Source: Flavobacterium amniphilum (lineage in GTDB: Bacteria > Bacteroidota > Bacteroidia > Flavobacteriales > Flavobacteriaceae). Taken from it: 64,000 nt of DNA. The stretch covers positions 162,491 through 226,490 of the forward strand of contig NZ_JAMLJL010000007.1 in assembly GCF_023634845.1 (NCBI RefSeq), read 5' to 3'. The position numbers and the translations under genes are program-made. Positions within the stretch are counted from its first letter, which is position 1. The number at the start of each line of letters is the position of its first letter. The notes beneath the pieces were generated by a model. The model made no database searches. It saw only the letters and a list, made by a program, of their open reading frames with translations, and had not been told where the DNA came from. Positions 11,256-19,468 of the stretch are shown one piece after another.

Positions 11256-11630
11256 ATGGAATTTAAAAAAGACGAAACCCTTTTAACCGGAAGATTGAAA
11301 AGTGTTGTGTATGCTTTCAAAGGTGCTTTGAAGCTTATCACGACCGAACATAGTGTCATGATTCAATCTTCGTTGGTTGTAATTATGACGATAGCCGGTT
11401 TTTATTTTGAAATTTCAACTACTGAATGGATGTTTCAAATATTGGTTTTCGGTTTGGTGTTAAGTATTGAAGGATTGAATACGGCTGTTGAAAAAATTGC
11501 CGACTTTGTGCATCCTGATTATCACGAACGTATCGGTTTTATTAAAGATATTGCTGCCGGTGCCGTGTTCTTTGCCGCCATGACAGCCATTACCATCGGA
11601 GCAATAATTTATATTCCAAAAATAGTTTAA
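11256..11630 (+). CDS. dgkA: Diacylglycerol/undecaprenol kinase family membrane protein
   Basis: 124-residue protein with three membrane helices. It has the family signature EGLNTAVEKIADFVHPDYHE plus GFIKDIAAGAVFFAA, where the Glu and Asn ligate Mg-ATP. It phosphorylates diacylglycerol or undecaprenol, recycling lipid carriers for envelope synthesis. It directly follows tpx and is followed 44 bp later by ftsK, an arrangement I recognise as common in flavobacteria. Whether the substrate is DAG (DgkA) or undecaprenol (as in Gram-positives) cannot be decided. Confidence 0.9.
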   Translation: MEFKKDETLLTGRLKSVVYAFKGALKLITTEHSVMIQSSLVVIMTIAGFYFEISTTEWMFQILVFGLVLSIEGLNTAVEKIADFVHPDYHERIGFIKDIAAGAVFFAAMTAITIGAIIYIPKIV

Positions 11631-11674
11631 TAGCTATTAATAATTATTTTTGTTTTAAAAGCTTACATTTTTAA

Positions 11675-14170
11675 ATGGCCAAATCAAAGAAAACTACCGA
11701 AACTGCTATTGAACCTGAAGAAACTAATTTTTTCAGCCGTTTTGTTCCAAACAGAAAGCAAAGTGTTACCTTCGGAATATTACTTATTCTGCTTGGAATA
11801 GCCTTGGCTGTTTCTTTTGTGTCTTATTTTGTTAACGGTCAGTTTGACCAGAGTGAGCTCAATGATTTTACAGACCGTAATTCTGAAGTACAGAATTGGT
11901 TAGGTAAATTCGGAGCCTATTTAGCTGATTTTTTTATCTACCGCGGATTTGGAATTGCATCATTCCTTTTTGTGCGCCTTTTGCTTTTAACCGGAGCCTA
12001 TATGGTTTTGGATATGACTGTTTCCAAATTGAGAAAAACCTGGTTCTGGGATGTTTTTGCCGTTATTATATTGTCGATTCTGTTTGGTTTTTTCGGAAAT
12101 CAATTACCGGAATTGGGAGGTGTAATCGGATTTGAAATGAATCTCTTTTCCCAGGATTATATCGGGAAAACAGGAACCTTGCTGGCTTTACTTTTCGGTG
12201 TTGTGATTTATCTGATTTTTAAAGTAAAAATTTCACCTGATAAAATTAAAGGAGCATTAGAGAAAACTAAAAACGAAATCCGTGAAGATTTGGCTACACC
12301 GGTTTCAACACCATCTTCGGCTTATAATCTGGAAGAATTTGCAGTTGTAGAAAATGATGACCGTCAGGATTCATTGCTTACAACTCCAAATAAAAATGAT
12401 TTTGAAGATGGGGAAGAAGAACTTGGTGAAATCACCTTAAAAACAGTTCCTAATATACCTTCACAATTTGAAATCAATAAAGAAGCTTTAAAGCCAACCA
12501 TTGGCACGGCTTCCGAATTGTCTTTGGAAGTAAATAAAAAACCTGAAGTTGTTGTTCAGGAAGAAAAAGCACACCCGGATGAATTGGTTATCGAAAGAGT
12601 GGAAGAGGAAGATATTATTGAAGAAAATCTTGCTGCTAAACTGGTTTCACATTTCGGGGAGTTTGATCCAACTCTGGAATTGTCAAACTACAGGTTTCCA
12701 ACCATTGATTTATTAAAAGATTATGGTACAGGCGGAATCACAATCAATCAGGAAGAACTTGAAGAAAATAAAAACCGTATTGTAGAAACACTTCGTAACT
12801 ATAAGATCGATATTGCCCAAATCAAGGCAACTGTAGGTCCATCGGTAACACTATACGAAATCGTGCCGGAAGCAGGTATCCGTATTTCGAAAATCAAAAG
12901 TCTAGAGGATGATATAGCTTTGTCGCTTTCGGCATTGGGTATCCGTATTATAGCACCGATGCCTGGTAAAGGAACAATCGGTATTGAGGTTCCTAATAAG
13001 AACCCGACTATGGTTCCGATGAAAGGCGTTATTGCTTCGGCTAAATTCCAGGAAGCGGAAATGGAATTGCCTATTGCTTTGGGTAAAACGATTTCAAATG
13101 AAACGTTTGTGGTCGATTTGGCCAAAATGCCGCACTTATTGATGGCGGGTGCAACCGGACAAGGTAAATCGGTTGGATTAAATGCTGTACTGACGTCGTT
13201 ATTGTATAAAAAGCATCCGGCTGAAGTAAAATTTGTGTTGGTCGATCCAAAAAAAGTGGAATTGACTCTTTTTAATAAAATTGAAAGACATTATCTGGCA
13301 AAACTTCCTGATGCGGAAGATGCCATCATTACCGATAACTCTAAAGTAATTACCACACTGAACTCATTGTGTGTGGAAATGGATAACCGTTATTCTTTGT
13401 TGAAAGACGCCATGGTGCGTAATATTAAAGAGTATAACGAAAAATTCAAGCAGCGTAAACTGAATCCTGAAAACGGTCACCGTTTCTTGCCTTACATTGT
13501 TTTGGTAGTTGACGAGTTTGCCGATTTGATCATGACAGCCGGTAAAGAGGTAGAAACACCTATCGCGCGTTTGGCCCAGTTAGCCCGTGCTATCGGTATT
13601 CATTTGATTATCGCTACGCAAAGACCTTCGGTGAATGTAATTACGGGTATGATTAAGGCTAACTTCCCGGCAAGGATAGCATTCAGGGTTACTTCGAAAA
13701 TTGATTCAAGAACCATTTTGGATTCCGGAGGTGCCGATCAGTTAATCGGGCGTGGGGATTTACTTTTCTCAAATGGAAATGATCTGGTGCGTGTACAGTG
13801 TGCCTTTGTTGATACGCCGGAAGTAGAAAAAATAACAGAGTTTATCGGTTCACAAAAAGCATATCCGAACGCTTATATGTTGCCTGAATTCGTCGGAGAA
13901 GACAGTGGCATAAGTCTTGATATAGATATTTCGGAAAGAGATACATTATTCAGGGAAGCTGCCGAAGTGATTGTAACAGCACAACAAGGTTCGGCTTCAT
14001 TGATTCAGCGCAAACTGAAATTGGGTTATAACAGAGCCGGGCGTCTAATTGATCAATTGGAAGCAGCCGGAATTGTAGGTCCTTTTGAAGGGAGTAAAGC
14101 ACGTTCGGTTAATATTCCTGATTTAGTTTCTCTTGAGCAGTTTTTTACAAATGAAAAAAATAACAGTTAA
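11675..14170 (+). CDS. ftsK: DNA translocase FtsK/SpoIIIE
   Basis: 831-residue septum-anchored DNA pump that clears chromosome termini during division. The N-terminal ~190 residues hold four hydrophobic helices, followed by an acidic Glu/Pro-rich linker (about 200-330). The motor domain has Walker A GATGQGKSVG near residue 490 and Walker B LPYIVLVVDEFADLI. It contains IHLIIATQRPSVNVITG, and the C-terminal winged-helix gamma domain (ASLIQRKLKLGYNRAGRLID) reads KOPS-like sites. Length and order of domains are normal. It is the third gene of the tpx-dgkA-ftsK-lolA-lptF-ribBA run. Confidence 0.97.
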   Translation: MAKSKKTTETAIEPEETNFFSRFVPNRKQSVTFGILLILLGIALAVSFVSYFVNGQFDQSELNDFTDRNSEVQNWLGKFGAYLADFFIYRGFGIASFLFVRLLLLTGAYMVLDMTVSKLRKTWFWDVFAVIILSILFGFFGNQLPELGGVIGFEMNLFSQDYIGKTGTLLALLFGVVIYLIFKVKISPDKIKGALEKTKNEIREDLATPVSTPSSAYNLEEFAVVENDDRQDSLLTTPNKNDFEDGEEELGEITLKTVPNIPSQFEINKEALKPTIGTASELSLEVNKKPEVVVQEEKAHPDELVIERVEEEDIIEENLAAKLVSHFGEFDPTLELSNYRFPTIDLLKDYGTGGITINQEELEENKNRIVETLRNYKIDIAQIKATVGPSVTLYEIVPEAGIRISKIKSLEDDIALSLSALGIRIIAPMPGKGTIGIEVPNKNPTMVPMKGVIASAKFQEAEMELPIALGKTISNETFVVDLAKMPHLLMAGATGQGKSVGLNAVLTSLLYKKHPAEVKFVLVDPKKVELTLFNKIERHYLAKLPDAEDAIITDNSKVITTLNSLCVEMDNRYSLLKDAMVRNIKEYNEKFKQRKLNPENGHRFLPYIVLVVDEFADLIMTAGKEVETPIARLAQLARAIGIHLIIATQRPSVNVITGMIKANFPARIAFRVTSKIDSRTILDSGGADQLIGRGDLLFSNGNDLVRVQCAFVDTPEVEKITEFIGSQKAYPNAYMLPEFVGEDSGISLDIDISERDTLFREAAEVIVTAQQGSASLIQRKLKLGYNRAGRLIDQLEAAGIVGPFEGSKARSVNIPDLVSLEQFFTNEKNNS

Positions 14171-14171
14171 A

Positions 14172-14843
14172 ATGAAAGTATTTAGATTAAATAATCAATC
14201 TGTAAGTAAAGTAATCGGGTTACTACTACTTTTGGTAGGTTTTTCCATGCAGGCCCAAAATGCCGATAAGGCAAAAGCTTTATTGGATAAAGTATCGGCA
14301 AAAGTGAAGACGTATAAAAATATCCAACTTGATTTTAAATACAACCTGCAAAATACAAAAGAAAATATTAACCAGGACAGTAAAGGAAATGTTACACTTA
14401 GCGGAAATCAATATATTTTGAATTTCATGGGAGTTACCAAAATGTGTGACGGAAAAAAAACATATACCATTTCAAAAGAAGATGAGGAAGTAACAGTCGC
14501 TTCTGTCGGGAAAGGGGAAGATGATAATGATACGCCTGCAAAAATGCTGACTTTCTTCAGTAAAGGGTTTAAGTACGCATGGGATATTACGCAAACGGTA
14601 AAAGGTAAAAAAATACAATACGTAAAATTAACGCCTATCAGTTCAAAAGACGACCGTAAACAAATTCTTGTTGGGGTTGATGTTGCCTCAAACACAATTT
14701 ATAATACCATCACTGTGGGTAAAAATGGTACCAAAGTAACGTTGACTGTTAATTCTTTTAAAACTAATGTTGCGTTACCTAAAAATCATTTTACCTTTGT
14801 TAAAGCTAAATATCCTAATTACTACATCAATAATTTGGATTAA
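14172..14843 (+). CDS. LolA-like outer-membrane lipoprotein carrier
   Basis: Periplasmic beta-barrel-fold protein that ferries lipoproteins to the outer membrane. The ATG at 14172 follows the ftsK stop codon by 1 bp and gives a signal peptide with hydrophobic core VIGLLLLLVGFSMQAQ, cleaved near residue 29. An in-frame ATG at 14151, overlapping ftsK, is the alternative. The mature part has the repeated beta-strand pattern of LolA (QLDFKYNLQNTKENINQDSK, GNVTLSGNQYILNF). It is followed closely by an LptF/G-type permease, giving an envelope-biogenesis pair. Confidence 0.85.
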   Translation: MKVFRLNNQSVSKVIGLLLLLVGFSMQAQNADKAKALLDKVSAKVKTYKNIQLDFKYNLQNTKENINQDSKGNVTLSGNQYILNFMGVTKMCDGKKTYTISKEDEEVTVASVGKGEDDNDTPAKMLTFFSKGFKYAWDITQTVKGKKIQYVKLTPISSKDDRKQILVGVDVASNTIYNTITVGKNGTKVTLTVNSFKTNVALPKNHFTFVKAKYPNYYINNLD

Positions 14844-14852
14844 TTTTGATGA

Positions 14853-16319
14853 ATGAAAATTCTTGACCGTTATCTGTTAAAAACATACCTGATTACATTT
14901 ACTTCGGTATTTGTAATCTTGTTTTTTATATTCATACTACAAACCGTTTGGTTGTTCATTTCCGAATTAGCGGGTAAGGACTTAGACCTGATCATGGTTT
15001 TTAAGTTTTTGCTTTTTGCTTCGCCAAAGTTGGTGCCATTGGTATTGCCTTTGACTGTACTTCTTTCTTCCATCATGACTTTTGGTGATTTAGCCGAGAA
15101 TTATGAATTTGCCGCAATGAAATCGGCAGGTATTTCTTTTCAACGGACATTACGTTCATTGGGTGTTTTTATCGTATTGTTGAGTTTGTGCTCTTTTTTC
15201 TTTGCTAATAATGTGATTCCTTACGCCGAATATAAATTCATTAATTTCCGGAAAAATATCGCTCAGGTTAAACCTGCTTTGGCTATTGCCGAAGGACAAT
15301 TCAGTGATATCGGAAGTATTAATATTAAAGTTGATAAAAAATCAGGAGAAAAAGGCGAAATCCTGACCGGAGTGACCATTCACAAAAAATCTAATTTGGG
15401 AGAAGGTGCCAAAACGGTTATCAAATCCAAAAAAGGACATTTGATCAGCAGTGAAGATTCGAATTTACTCCAATTGGTTTTAATGGACGGATATTACTAC
15501 GAAGACATCACTCCGAAAGATTATAAGGAAAGGGATAAAATGCCTTTTGCCAAAGTTTTTTTCAAGAAATACAACATCAATATTGATTTATCCAAACTGA
15601 ATACATCGCAGGGAGCTGATGATGAAATCACTAATACAAATACAATGCTTAAAATCAGTGAATTGCGTTATACGGTCGATTCATTGACAACTGATTATAA
15701 TAAAGAGGTGGTTTCTGTAGCCGATAACGTTTACCAGCGATTGGGAGTAACTAATTATTACCAGGTAGATTCCATTAAGCCTAAAACTCCAAAAACTCCT
15801 GAATTGACAAGTTTTCTTAAGAGCCAGGATAAGTTGAGAGTGCTCGAAGTTGCTTCAAGTGATGCGGTAAGTTCGAAGCAAAATCTTGAAATGAATGAGT
15901 CTACATTTCAATCCAAAAGAAAAGACATTAACAGCCACTGGCACTCGATTTATGAAAAATTTGTAATCGCTTATGCCTGTATCTTTATGTTTTTCATTGG
16001 TGCACCATTAGGAGCAATTATCCGTAAAGGAGGGCTGGGATTGCCTATTGTTTTTGCAATGCTCATTTTTATCACGTTCCACTTCCTGAATACTTTCGGT
16101 AAGAAGTTTGCACAGGAATCGGGTATTTCACCTTTTATGGGAGCTTGGCTGTCATCAATCGTGCTGACTCCGTTGGCTATTTATCTGACCAAAAAAGCAA
16201 TTAATGATAACGGTGACGTGAATTTTGATTTCATTACCGAACCTTTCAGAAGAATTTATGAATTCTTTACTAGAATATTAAACAATAACAACAACAATAC
16301 ACAAGAAGATGGCCACTGA
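14853..16319 (+). CDS. LptF/LptG-family lipopolysaccharide export permease
   Basis: 488-residue inner-membrane permease (YjgP/YjgQ family) that extracts LPS from the inner membrane together with the LptB ATPase. It begins MKILDRYLLKTYLITF, the conserved N-terminus. Three membrane helices come in the first ~120 residues, then a long periplasmic beta-jellyroll-like domain, then three C-terminal helices from ~365 (FVIAYACIFMFFIGAPLGAI and onward). Its last 11 bases overlap the ribBA start, suggesting translational coupling. In Bacteroidetes a single LptF/G-like gene often occurs in this place. Confidence 0.9.
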   Translation: MKILDRYLLKTYLITFTSVFVILFFIFILQTVWLFISELAGKDLDLIMVFKFLLFASPKLVPLVLPLTVLLSSIMTFGDLAENYEFAAMKSAGISFQRTLRSLGVFIVLLSLCSFFFANNVIPYAEYKFINFRKNIAQVKPALAIAEGQFSDIGSINIKVDKKSGEKGEILTGVTIHKKSNLGEGAKTVIKSKKGHLISSEDSNLLQLVLMDGYYYEDITPKDYKERDKMPFAKVFFKKYNINIDLSKLNTSQGADDEITNTNTMLKISELRYTVDSLTTDYNKEVVSVADNVYQRLGVTNYYQVDSIKPKTPKTPELTSFLKSQDKLRVLEVASSDAVSSKQNLEMNESTFQSKRKDINSHWHSIYEKFVIAYACIFMFFIGAPLGAIIRKGGLGLPIVFAMLIFITFHFLNTFGKKFAQESGISPFMGAWLSSIVLTPLAIYLTKKAINDNGDVNFDFITEPFRRIYEFFTRILNNNNNNTQEDGH

Positions 16320-17442
16320 AACCATTAAACTCAACACAATTGAAGAAGCTATAGAAGATATCCGTCAAGGAAAAGTAATTATAGTAGTAGATGATGAAGA
16401 CCGCGAAAATGAAGGAGATTTCCTTGCAGCAGCAGAAAAAGTAACACCCGAAATGATCAATTTTATGGCAACTCATGGCCGTGGATTGATTTGTACACCC
16501 TTAACCGAAAGCCGTTGTAAGGAATTAGGATTAAGAGCGATGGTAACCAATAATACAGATCATATGGAAACTGCTTTCACGGTTTCGGTTGATTTGAAAG
16601 GACATGGTGTTACGACCGGAATTTCGGCTTCGGACAGGGCCAAAACTGTTCAGGCGTTGATTAATCCTGATACTAAACCTTTTGATTTAGCACGTCCCGG
16701 GCATATTTTCCCGTTGATTGCAAAACAAGGTGGTGTTTTACGCCGTACAGGCCACACAGAAGCTGCTATTGATTTTGCACGTTTGGCTGGATTTAAACCG
16801 GCCGGTGTTATCGTTGAAATCATGAACGAAGACGGAACAATGGCCCGTTTACCGCAATTGGTTGAAGTAGCGAAGAGATTTGATCTGAAACTGGTTTCAA
16901 TCGAAGCTTTAGTGGCATACAGAATGCAACACGACAGTCTGATTGTGAAAAAAGAAGATTTTGACATACAAACACGTTTTGGAACATTCAGAATGCGTGC
17001 CTATGAGCAAACAACAAATAAACAAATCCACATAGCTTTAACGAAAGGAACCTGGAATACGGGAGAGCCTGTGTTAACGCGTATCAATTCTTCGCAGGTA
17101 AATAACGATTTGTTGGGAACATTGACAAATAATGCTGATAAGCAATTGGATGATATGTTCCGGGTGATTAACGAACAAGGGCAGGGAGCCGTGATTTTTG
17201 TGAATCAGGACATGCAATCAGTAAGTTTACTGAACCGTATTGCCGAATTGAAAGAATTACAGCAGCAAGGCGAAATGAAAGCACCGAAGATTGTAATTGA
17301 CAGTAAAGATTACGGAATCGGGGCACAAATCTTACATGATCTGGATATTTCCAAAATCCGATTGGTGTCGAATACCGAAGTCGGAAAGCGCGTAGGTATG
17401 ATTGGATACGGATTGGAGATCGTAGAGTACGTTACTTATTAA
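16309..17442 (+). CDS. ribB: 3,4-dihydroxy-2-butanone-4-phosphate synthase fused to a degenerate GTP cyclohydrolase II domain
   Basis: Riboflavin biosynthesis. Residues ~1-205 are an intact RibB domain making DHBP from ribulose-5-phosphate, with IIVVDDEDRENEGDFLAAAE and the HTEAAIDFARLAG motif. Residues ~208-377 keep the RibA fold (FGTFRMRAYEQ; KDYGIGAQILHDL) but the zinc and active-site residues are gone. Where RibA has HSEC and SLRCDC, this protein has NSSQ (about 260-263) and TLTNNA, and the RQEGRGIGL loop has become NQDMQSVSL. All three zinc cysteines are missing. So it can be expected to make DHBP only; a separate GTP cyclohydrolase II would have to exist elsewhere. The start overlaps lptF by 11 bp. 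Confidence 0.9.
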   Translation: MATETIKLNTIEEAIEDIRQGKVIIVVDDEDRENEGDFLAAAEKVTPEMINFMATHGRGLICTPLTESRCKELGLRAMVTNNTDHMETAFTVSVDLKGHGVTTGISASDRAKTVQALINPDTKPFDLARPGHIFPLIAKQGGVLRRTGHTEAAIDFARLAGFKPAGVIVEIMNEDGTMARLPQLVEVAKRFDLKLVSIEALVAYRMQHDSLIVKKEDFDIQTRFGTFRMRAYEQTTNKQIHIALTKGTWNTGEPVLTRINSSQVNNDLLGTLTNNADKQLDDMFRVINEQGQGAVIFVNQDMQSVSLLNRIAELKELQQQGEMKAPKIVIDSKDYGIGAQILHDLDISKIRLVSNTEVGKRVGMIGYGLEIVEYVTY

Positions 17443-17523
17443 AAAAGTTTCGGATGTAAACTAAACGAAATGAAACAGTTAAAAAATAAGTTGTAAATAT
17501 TTCGTTTTTTTCTTTCCAAAACG

Positions 17524-17554
17524 CTTGCAGAAATAAAAAACAGTGCTATATTTG
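17524..17554 (+). promoter_or_regulatory. Promoter of tRNA-Ser
   Basis: CTTG, with TTG at 17525-17527, a 19-bp spacer, then TATATTTG at 17547-17554. This is a close match to the Bacteroidetes TTG-N17-23-TAnnTTTG promoter. Transcription would start near 17561, about 27 bases before the mature tRNA. The leader can fold into a small hairpin with arms ACTCGC and GCGAGT. Confidence 0.75.
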
Positions 17555-17587
17555 CACTCGCAATACGGAAGTAGAGCGAGTCTTACT

Positions 17588-17672
17588 GGAGAAATGGCAG
17601 AGTGGTCGAATGCGGCAGTCTTGAAAACTGTTGACTGTAACAGGTCCGGGGGTTCGAATCCCTCTTTCTCCG
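17588..17672 (+). tRNA. tRNA-Ser(UGA)
   Basis: 85-nt class II tRNA. The acceptor stem is GGAGAAA / TTTCTCC with discriminator G. The anticodon stem GCAGT/ACTGT encloses the loop CTTGAAA (anticodon UGA). It has a long variable arm and T loop GGTTCGAATCC. CCA is not encoded. The last 14 bases (17659-17672) are the left attachment site of the genomic island, which therefore leaves the tRNA intact. Confidence 0.96.
17659..17672 (+). other. attL of the genomic island
   Basis: TCCCTCTTTCTCCG, the 3' end of tRNA-Ser, is repeated exactly at 42988-43001. The flanking bases differ on both sides (A versus T to the left, C versus T to the right), so the identity is 14 bp. An integrase gene lies next to the other copy. 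Confidence 0.88.
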
Positions 17673-17680
17673 CAACGGTA

Positions 17681-17722
17681 AACCGTAAACAACTTAGAAA
17701 TAAGAGTTTACGGTTTTTTTAT
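17681..17722 (+). terminator. Terminator supplied by the island downstream of tRNA-Ser
   Basis: 10-bp stem AACCGTAAAC / GTTTACGGTT (17681-17690 and 17706-17715) followed by a T run. It replaces the original tRNA terminator, which is now beyond attR at 43008. Confidence 0.8.
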
Positions 17723-17921
17723 TTCTACTTTGTCCGACGTTTGTCCCAATCTCAAAAAAAACATCTTAGTTTTTTAAATTCTTTTATAAATATTGTCCGG
17801 CAATGATAAATTCAATCAAACAGTAAATTGGATTGATTTTTGTTCTCAAACTGTCAAACAATAAAAGGATTCATTTTTTGTTCAAGACTAAAATACAAAC
17901 TTACTAATCCCAATATCTTCT

Positions 17922-18776
17922 ATGAACTACCAACAAGAGTACGATTCTATTTATAACAGTTACTATTTAAAAATTGAGAAATTAATAAAACATCATCTTA
18001 TTGCAGAAAAAGCCAAAAAGAGAAATGTAAATCTTGTTCATAATGAATTGAATCAATTTTTATATAATAACACTCCTTCAAAATTTGAAGTCAATAATAA
18101 TCCTGCTCTTAAAAATCTATTGCAATTGTTTGAAGCAAGATTTAAACTTTATGGTGAAGACTATATCAATCTAATCTTTTCAAATGAAATAAAAACTGGT
18201 TTTAATGCGATTCAACCAGTTGAGTTGCCTTCTGGATATACAATCAAAAAACTATTGATGGAAATTGCAATTATTTCGGCAATTGAAGAAGTTTGTCGTT
18301 TACTTAGCATAAATAATAGTTTGTTTTATCTGTTTTATAATTCAAATGATTTTTCCAGATTTGAAATTAAAGAATATAAAGGAATGGAGATTGATGAAAC
18401 ACCAATTTATATTGAATTAAACAGAAGGTTAAATCCAAATCATTATACAGTTGAAACTGGATTAGATGGTTATTTTGAAGAAATTGAAGAAACTACAAAT
18501 AAAACCTATTCGTTACCCATTGCAATAGCCTTACTTAATGAAGTCGGTTTTTTTGAATTGGAGAAAATCAAAAACCTATCACCAACCAGTTTGGCAAAAA
18601 TCATTGCAATTATTCAATTGAAAGACCCAAGCGATAAAAACACTAATAGAGCCATAAGTGGTAATGTTAGGGTTTTAAATCCTGATAATAAAGAAAACAA
18701 CTTTAAATACACTTCACACAAGCACGCTGAAAAGGTTAAGTCAATATTAAATGAGATTAAGCAGGGGAATAGTTAG
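17922..18776 (+). CDS. Unknown protein at left end of island
   Basis: 284-residue soluble protein that I cannot assign to a named family. The N-terminal two-thirds is helical and rich in Asn, Lys and Tyr. The C-terminus carries AIALLNEVGFFELEKIKN, AKIIAIIQLKDPSDKNTNRA and SGNVRVLNPDNKENN, then YTSHKHAEKVKSILNEIKQG. This layout seems typical of uncharacterised proteins upstream of the HTH gene in Bacteroidetes integrative elements. It lies 60 bp before the excisionase-like gene and 250 bp inside attL, so it is probably part of the backbone (regulation or recombination) and not cargo. No signal peptide or membrane segment. Confidence 0.75.
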   Translation: MNYQQEYDSIYNSYYLKIEKLIKHHLIAEKAKKRNVNLVHNELNQFLYNNTPSKFEVNNNPALKNLLQLFEARFKLYGEDYINLIFSNEIKTGFNAIQPVELPSGYTIKKLLMEIAIISAIEEVCRLLSINNSLFYLFYNSNDFSRFEIKEYKGMEIDETPIYIELNRRLNPNHYTVETGLDGYFEEIEETTNKTYSLPIAIALLNEVGFFELEKIKNLSPTSLAKIIAIIQLKDPSDKNTNRAISGNVRVLNPDNKENNFKYTSHKHAEKVKSILNEIKQGNS

Positions 18777-18835
18777 GAGTAGCCCTCGGCATTAAGCGAA
18801 ATTAAGTTTGCACTATAATTTAAAATTTATAACAA

Positions 18836-19132
18836 ATGAAAAATGTAGTTCAACTTGAAAACATCGATGCCACAGAATTCAAAAATGAAATCATTAACGG
18901 CGTTATTTTAGCTTTAAAAAGCAATGATAGCTTATTGCAATTAAATGAGCAATCAGAACAACTTCTTACTCGAGAAGAAACCGCAAAATTGCTTTCGGTT
19001 AGTTTGGTCACTTTATGGGATTGGACAAAAAAAGATATTATTCCTGCGTACCGGATAGGGAATAAGGTTCGTTACAAAAGAAGCGAGATTTTAAAATCAT
19101 TGAATCAGAAAAACCAGTTTGGTGAATTTTAA
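18836..19132 (+). CDS. Excisionase-like helix-turn-helix protein
   Basis: 98-residue DNA-binding protein. Residues ~44-95 contain LLTREETAKLLSVSLVTLWD followed by WTKKDIIPAYRIGNKVRYKR. This is the HTH_17/MerR-like winged helix used by excisionases and by many Bacteroidetes mobile-element regulators. The N-terminal ~40 residues are acidic and helical. It sits near attL, at the opposite end from the integrase, in a cluster with small ORFs and the primase. It probably directs excision or controls the backbone genes. Confidence 0.85.
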   Translation: MKNVVQLENIDATEFKNEIINGVILALKSNDSLLQLNEQSEQLLTREETAKLLSVSLVTLWDWTKKDIIPAYRIGNKVRYKRSEILKSLNQKNQFGEF

Positions 19133-19143
19133 AAGTCTTTCTT

Positions 19144-19332
19144 ATGCAAACGAATAATCAAATATTAATTTCAGATGCGTTAAGTCATTTGAATGCCATG
19201 AAAAGAGATTTTGCACGATTAAGGCTGGATTATAACAGAGATAATGTTTTAGTTCATGCAACCGGAAAACATATTGAATCCTGTGAATTAATTGAGCAAC
19301 TGATAAAAGGCTATGATAATCATAATTTTTAA
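19144..19332 (+). CDS. Small backbone protein of unknown function
   Basis: 62-residue protein starting MQTNNQILISDALSHLNAMK, helical and charged, with no recognised domain. It begins 11 bp after the HTH gene and its end overlaps the next small ORF, so it is in the same operon. It could be a remnant of a longer mobile-element gene. No function can be given. Confidence 0.5.
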   Translation: MQTNNQILISDALSHLNAMKRDFARLRLDYNRDNVLVHATGKHIESCELIEQLIKGYDNHNF

Positions 19333-19468
19333 ATTGTTATCAAATAACATCAATGGGGTTTTATTGGCAGATACCGAATTACACGGTGTTTTAATCAAAA
19401 TCAAGAAAAGTAAACACGCCGATAACTTTGACAACTCAAAAATGGCAACCATAATTTTTGAAATATGA
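19313..19468 (+). CDS. Tiny ORF coupled to the primase gene, possibly a gene remnant
   Basis: 51-codon frame starting MIIIIFKLLSNNINGVLLAD and ending DNFDNSKMATIIFEI. It overlaps the previous ORF by 20 bp and its stop overlaps the primase start as ATGA. That coupling suggests it is, or is the tail of, the gene normally located upstream of the primase (in related elements often a larger DUF3987-type protein). I cannot confirm the homology. Confidence 0.35.
   Translation: MIIIIFKLLSNNINGVLLADTELHGVLIKIKKSKHADNFDNSKMATIIFEI

Noticed and set aside
17543..17806. Open frame of 87 codons over tRNA-Ser
   Set aside because: It covers the tRNA, its promoter and the island terminator; a chance frame.
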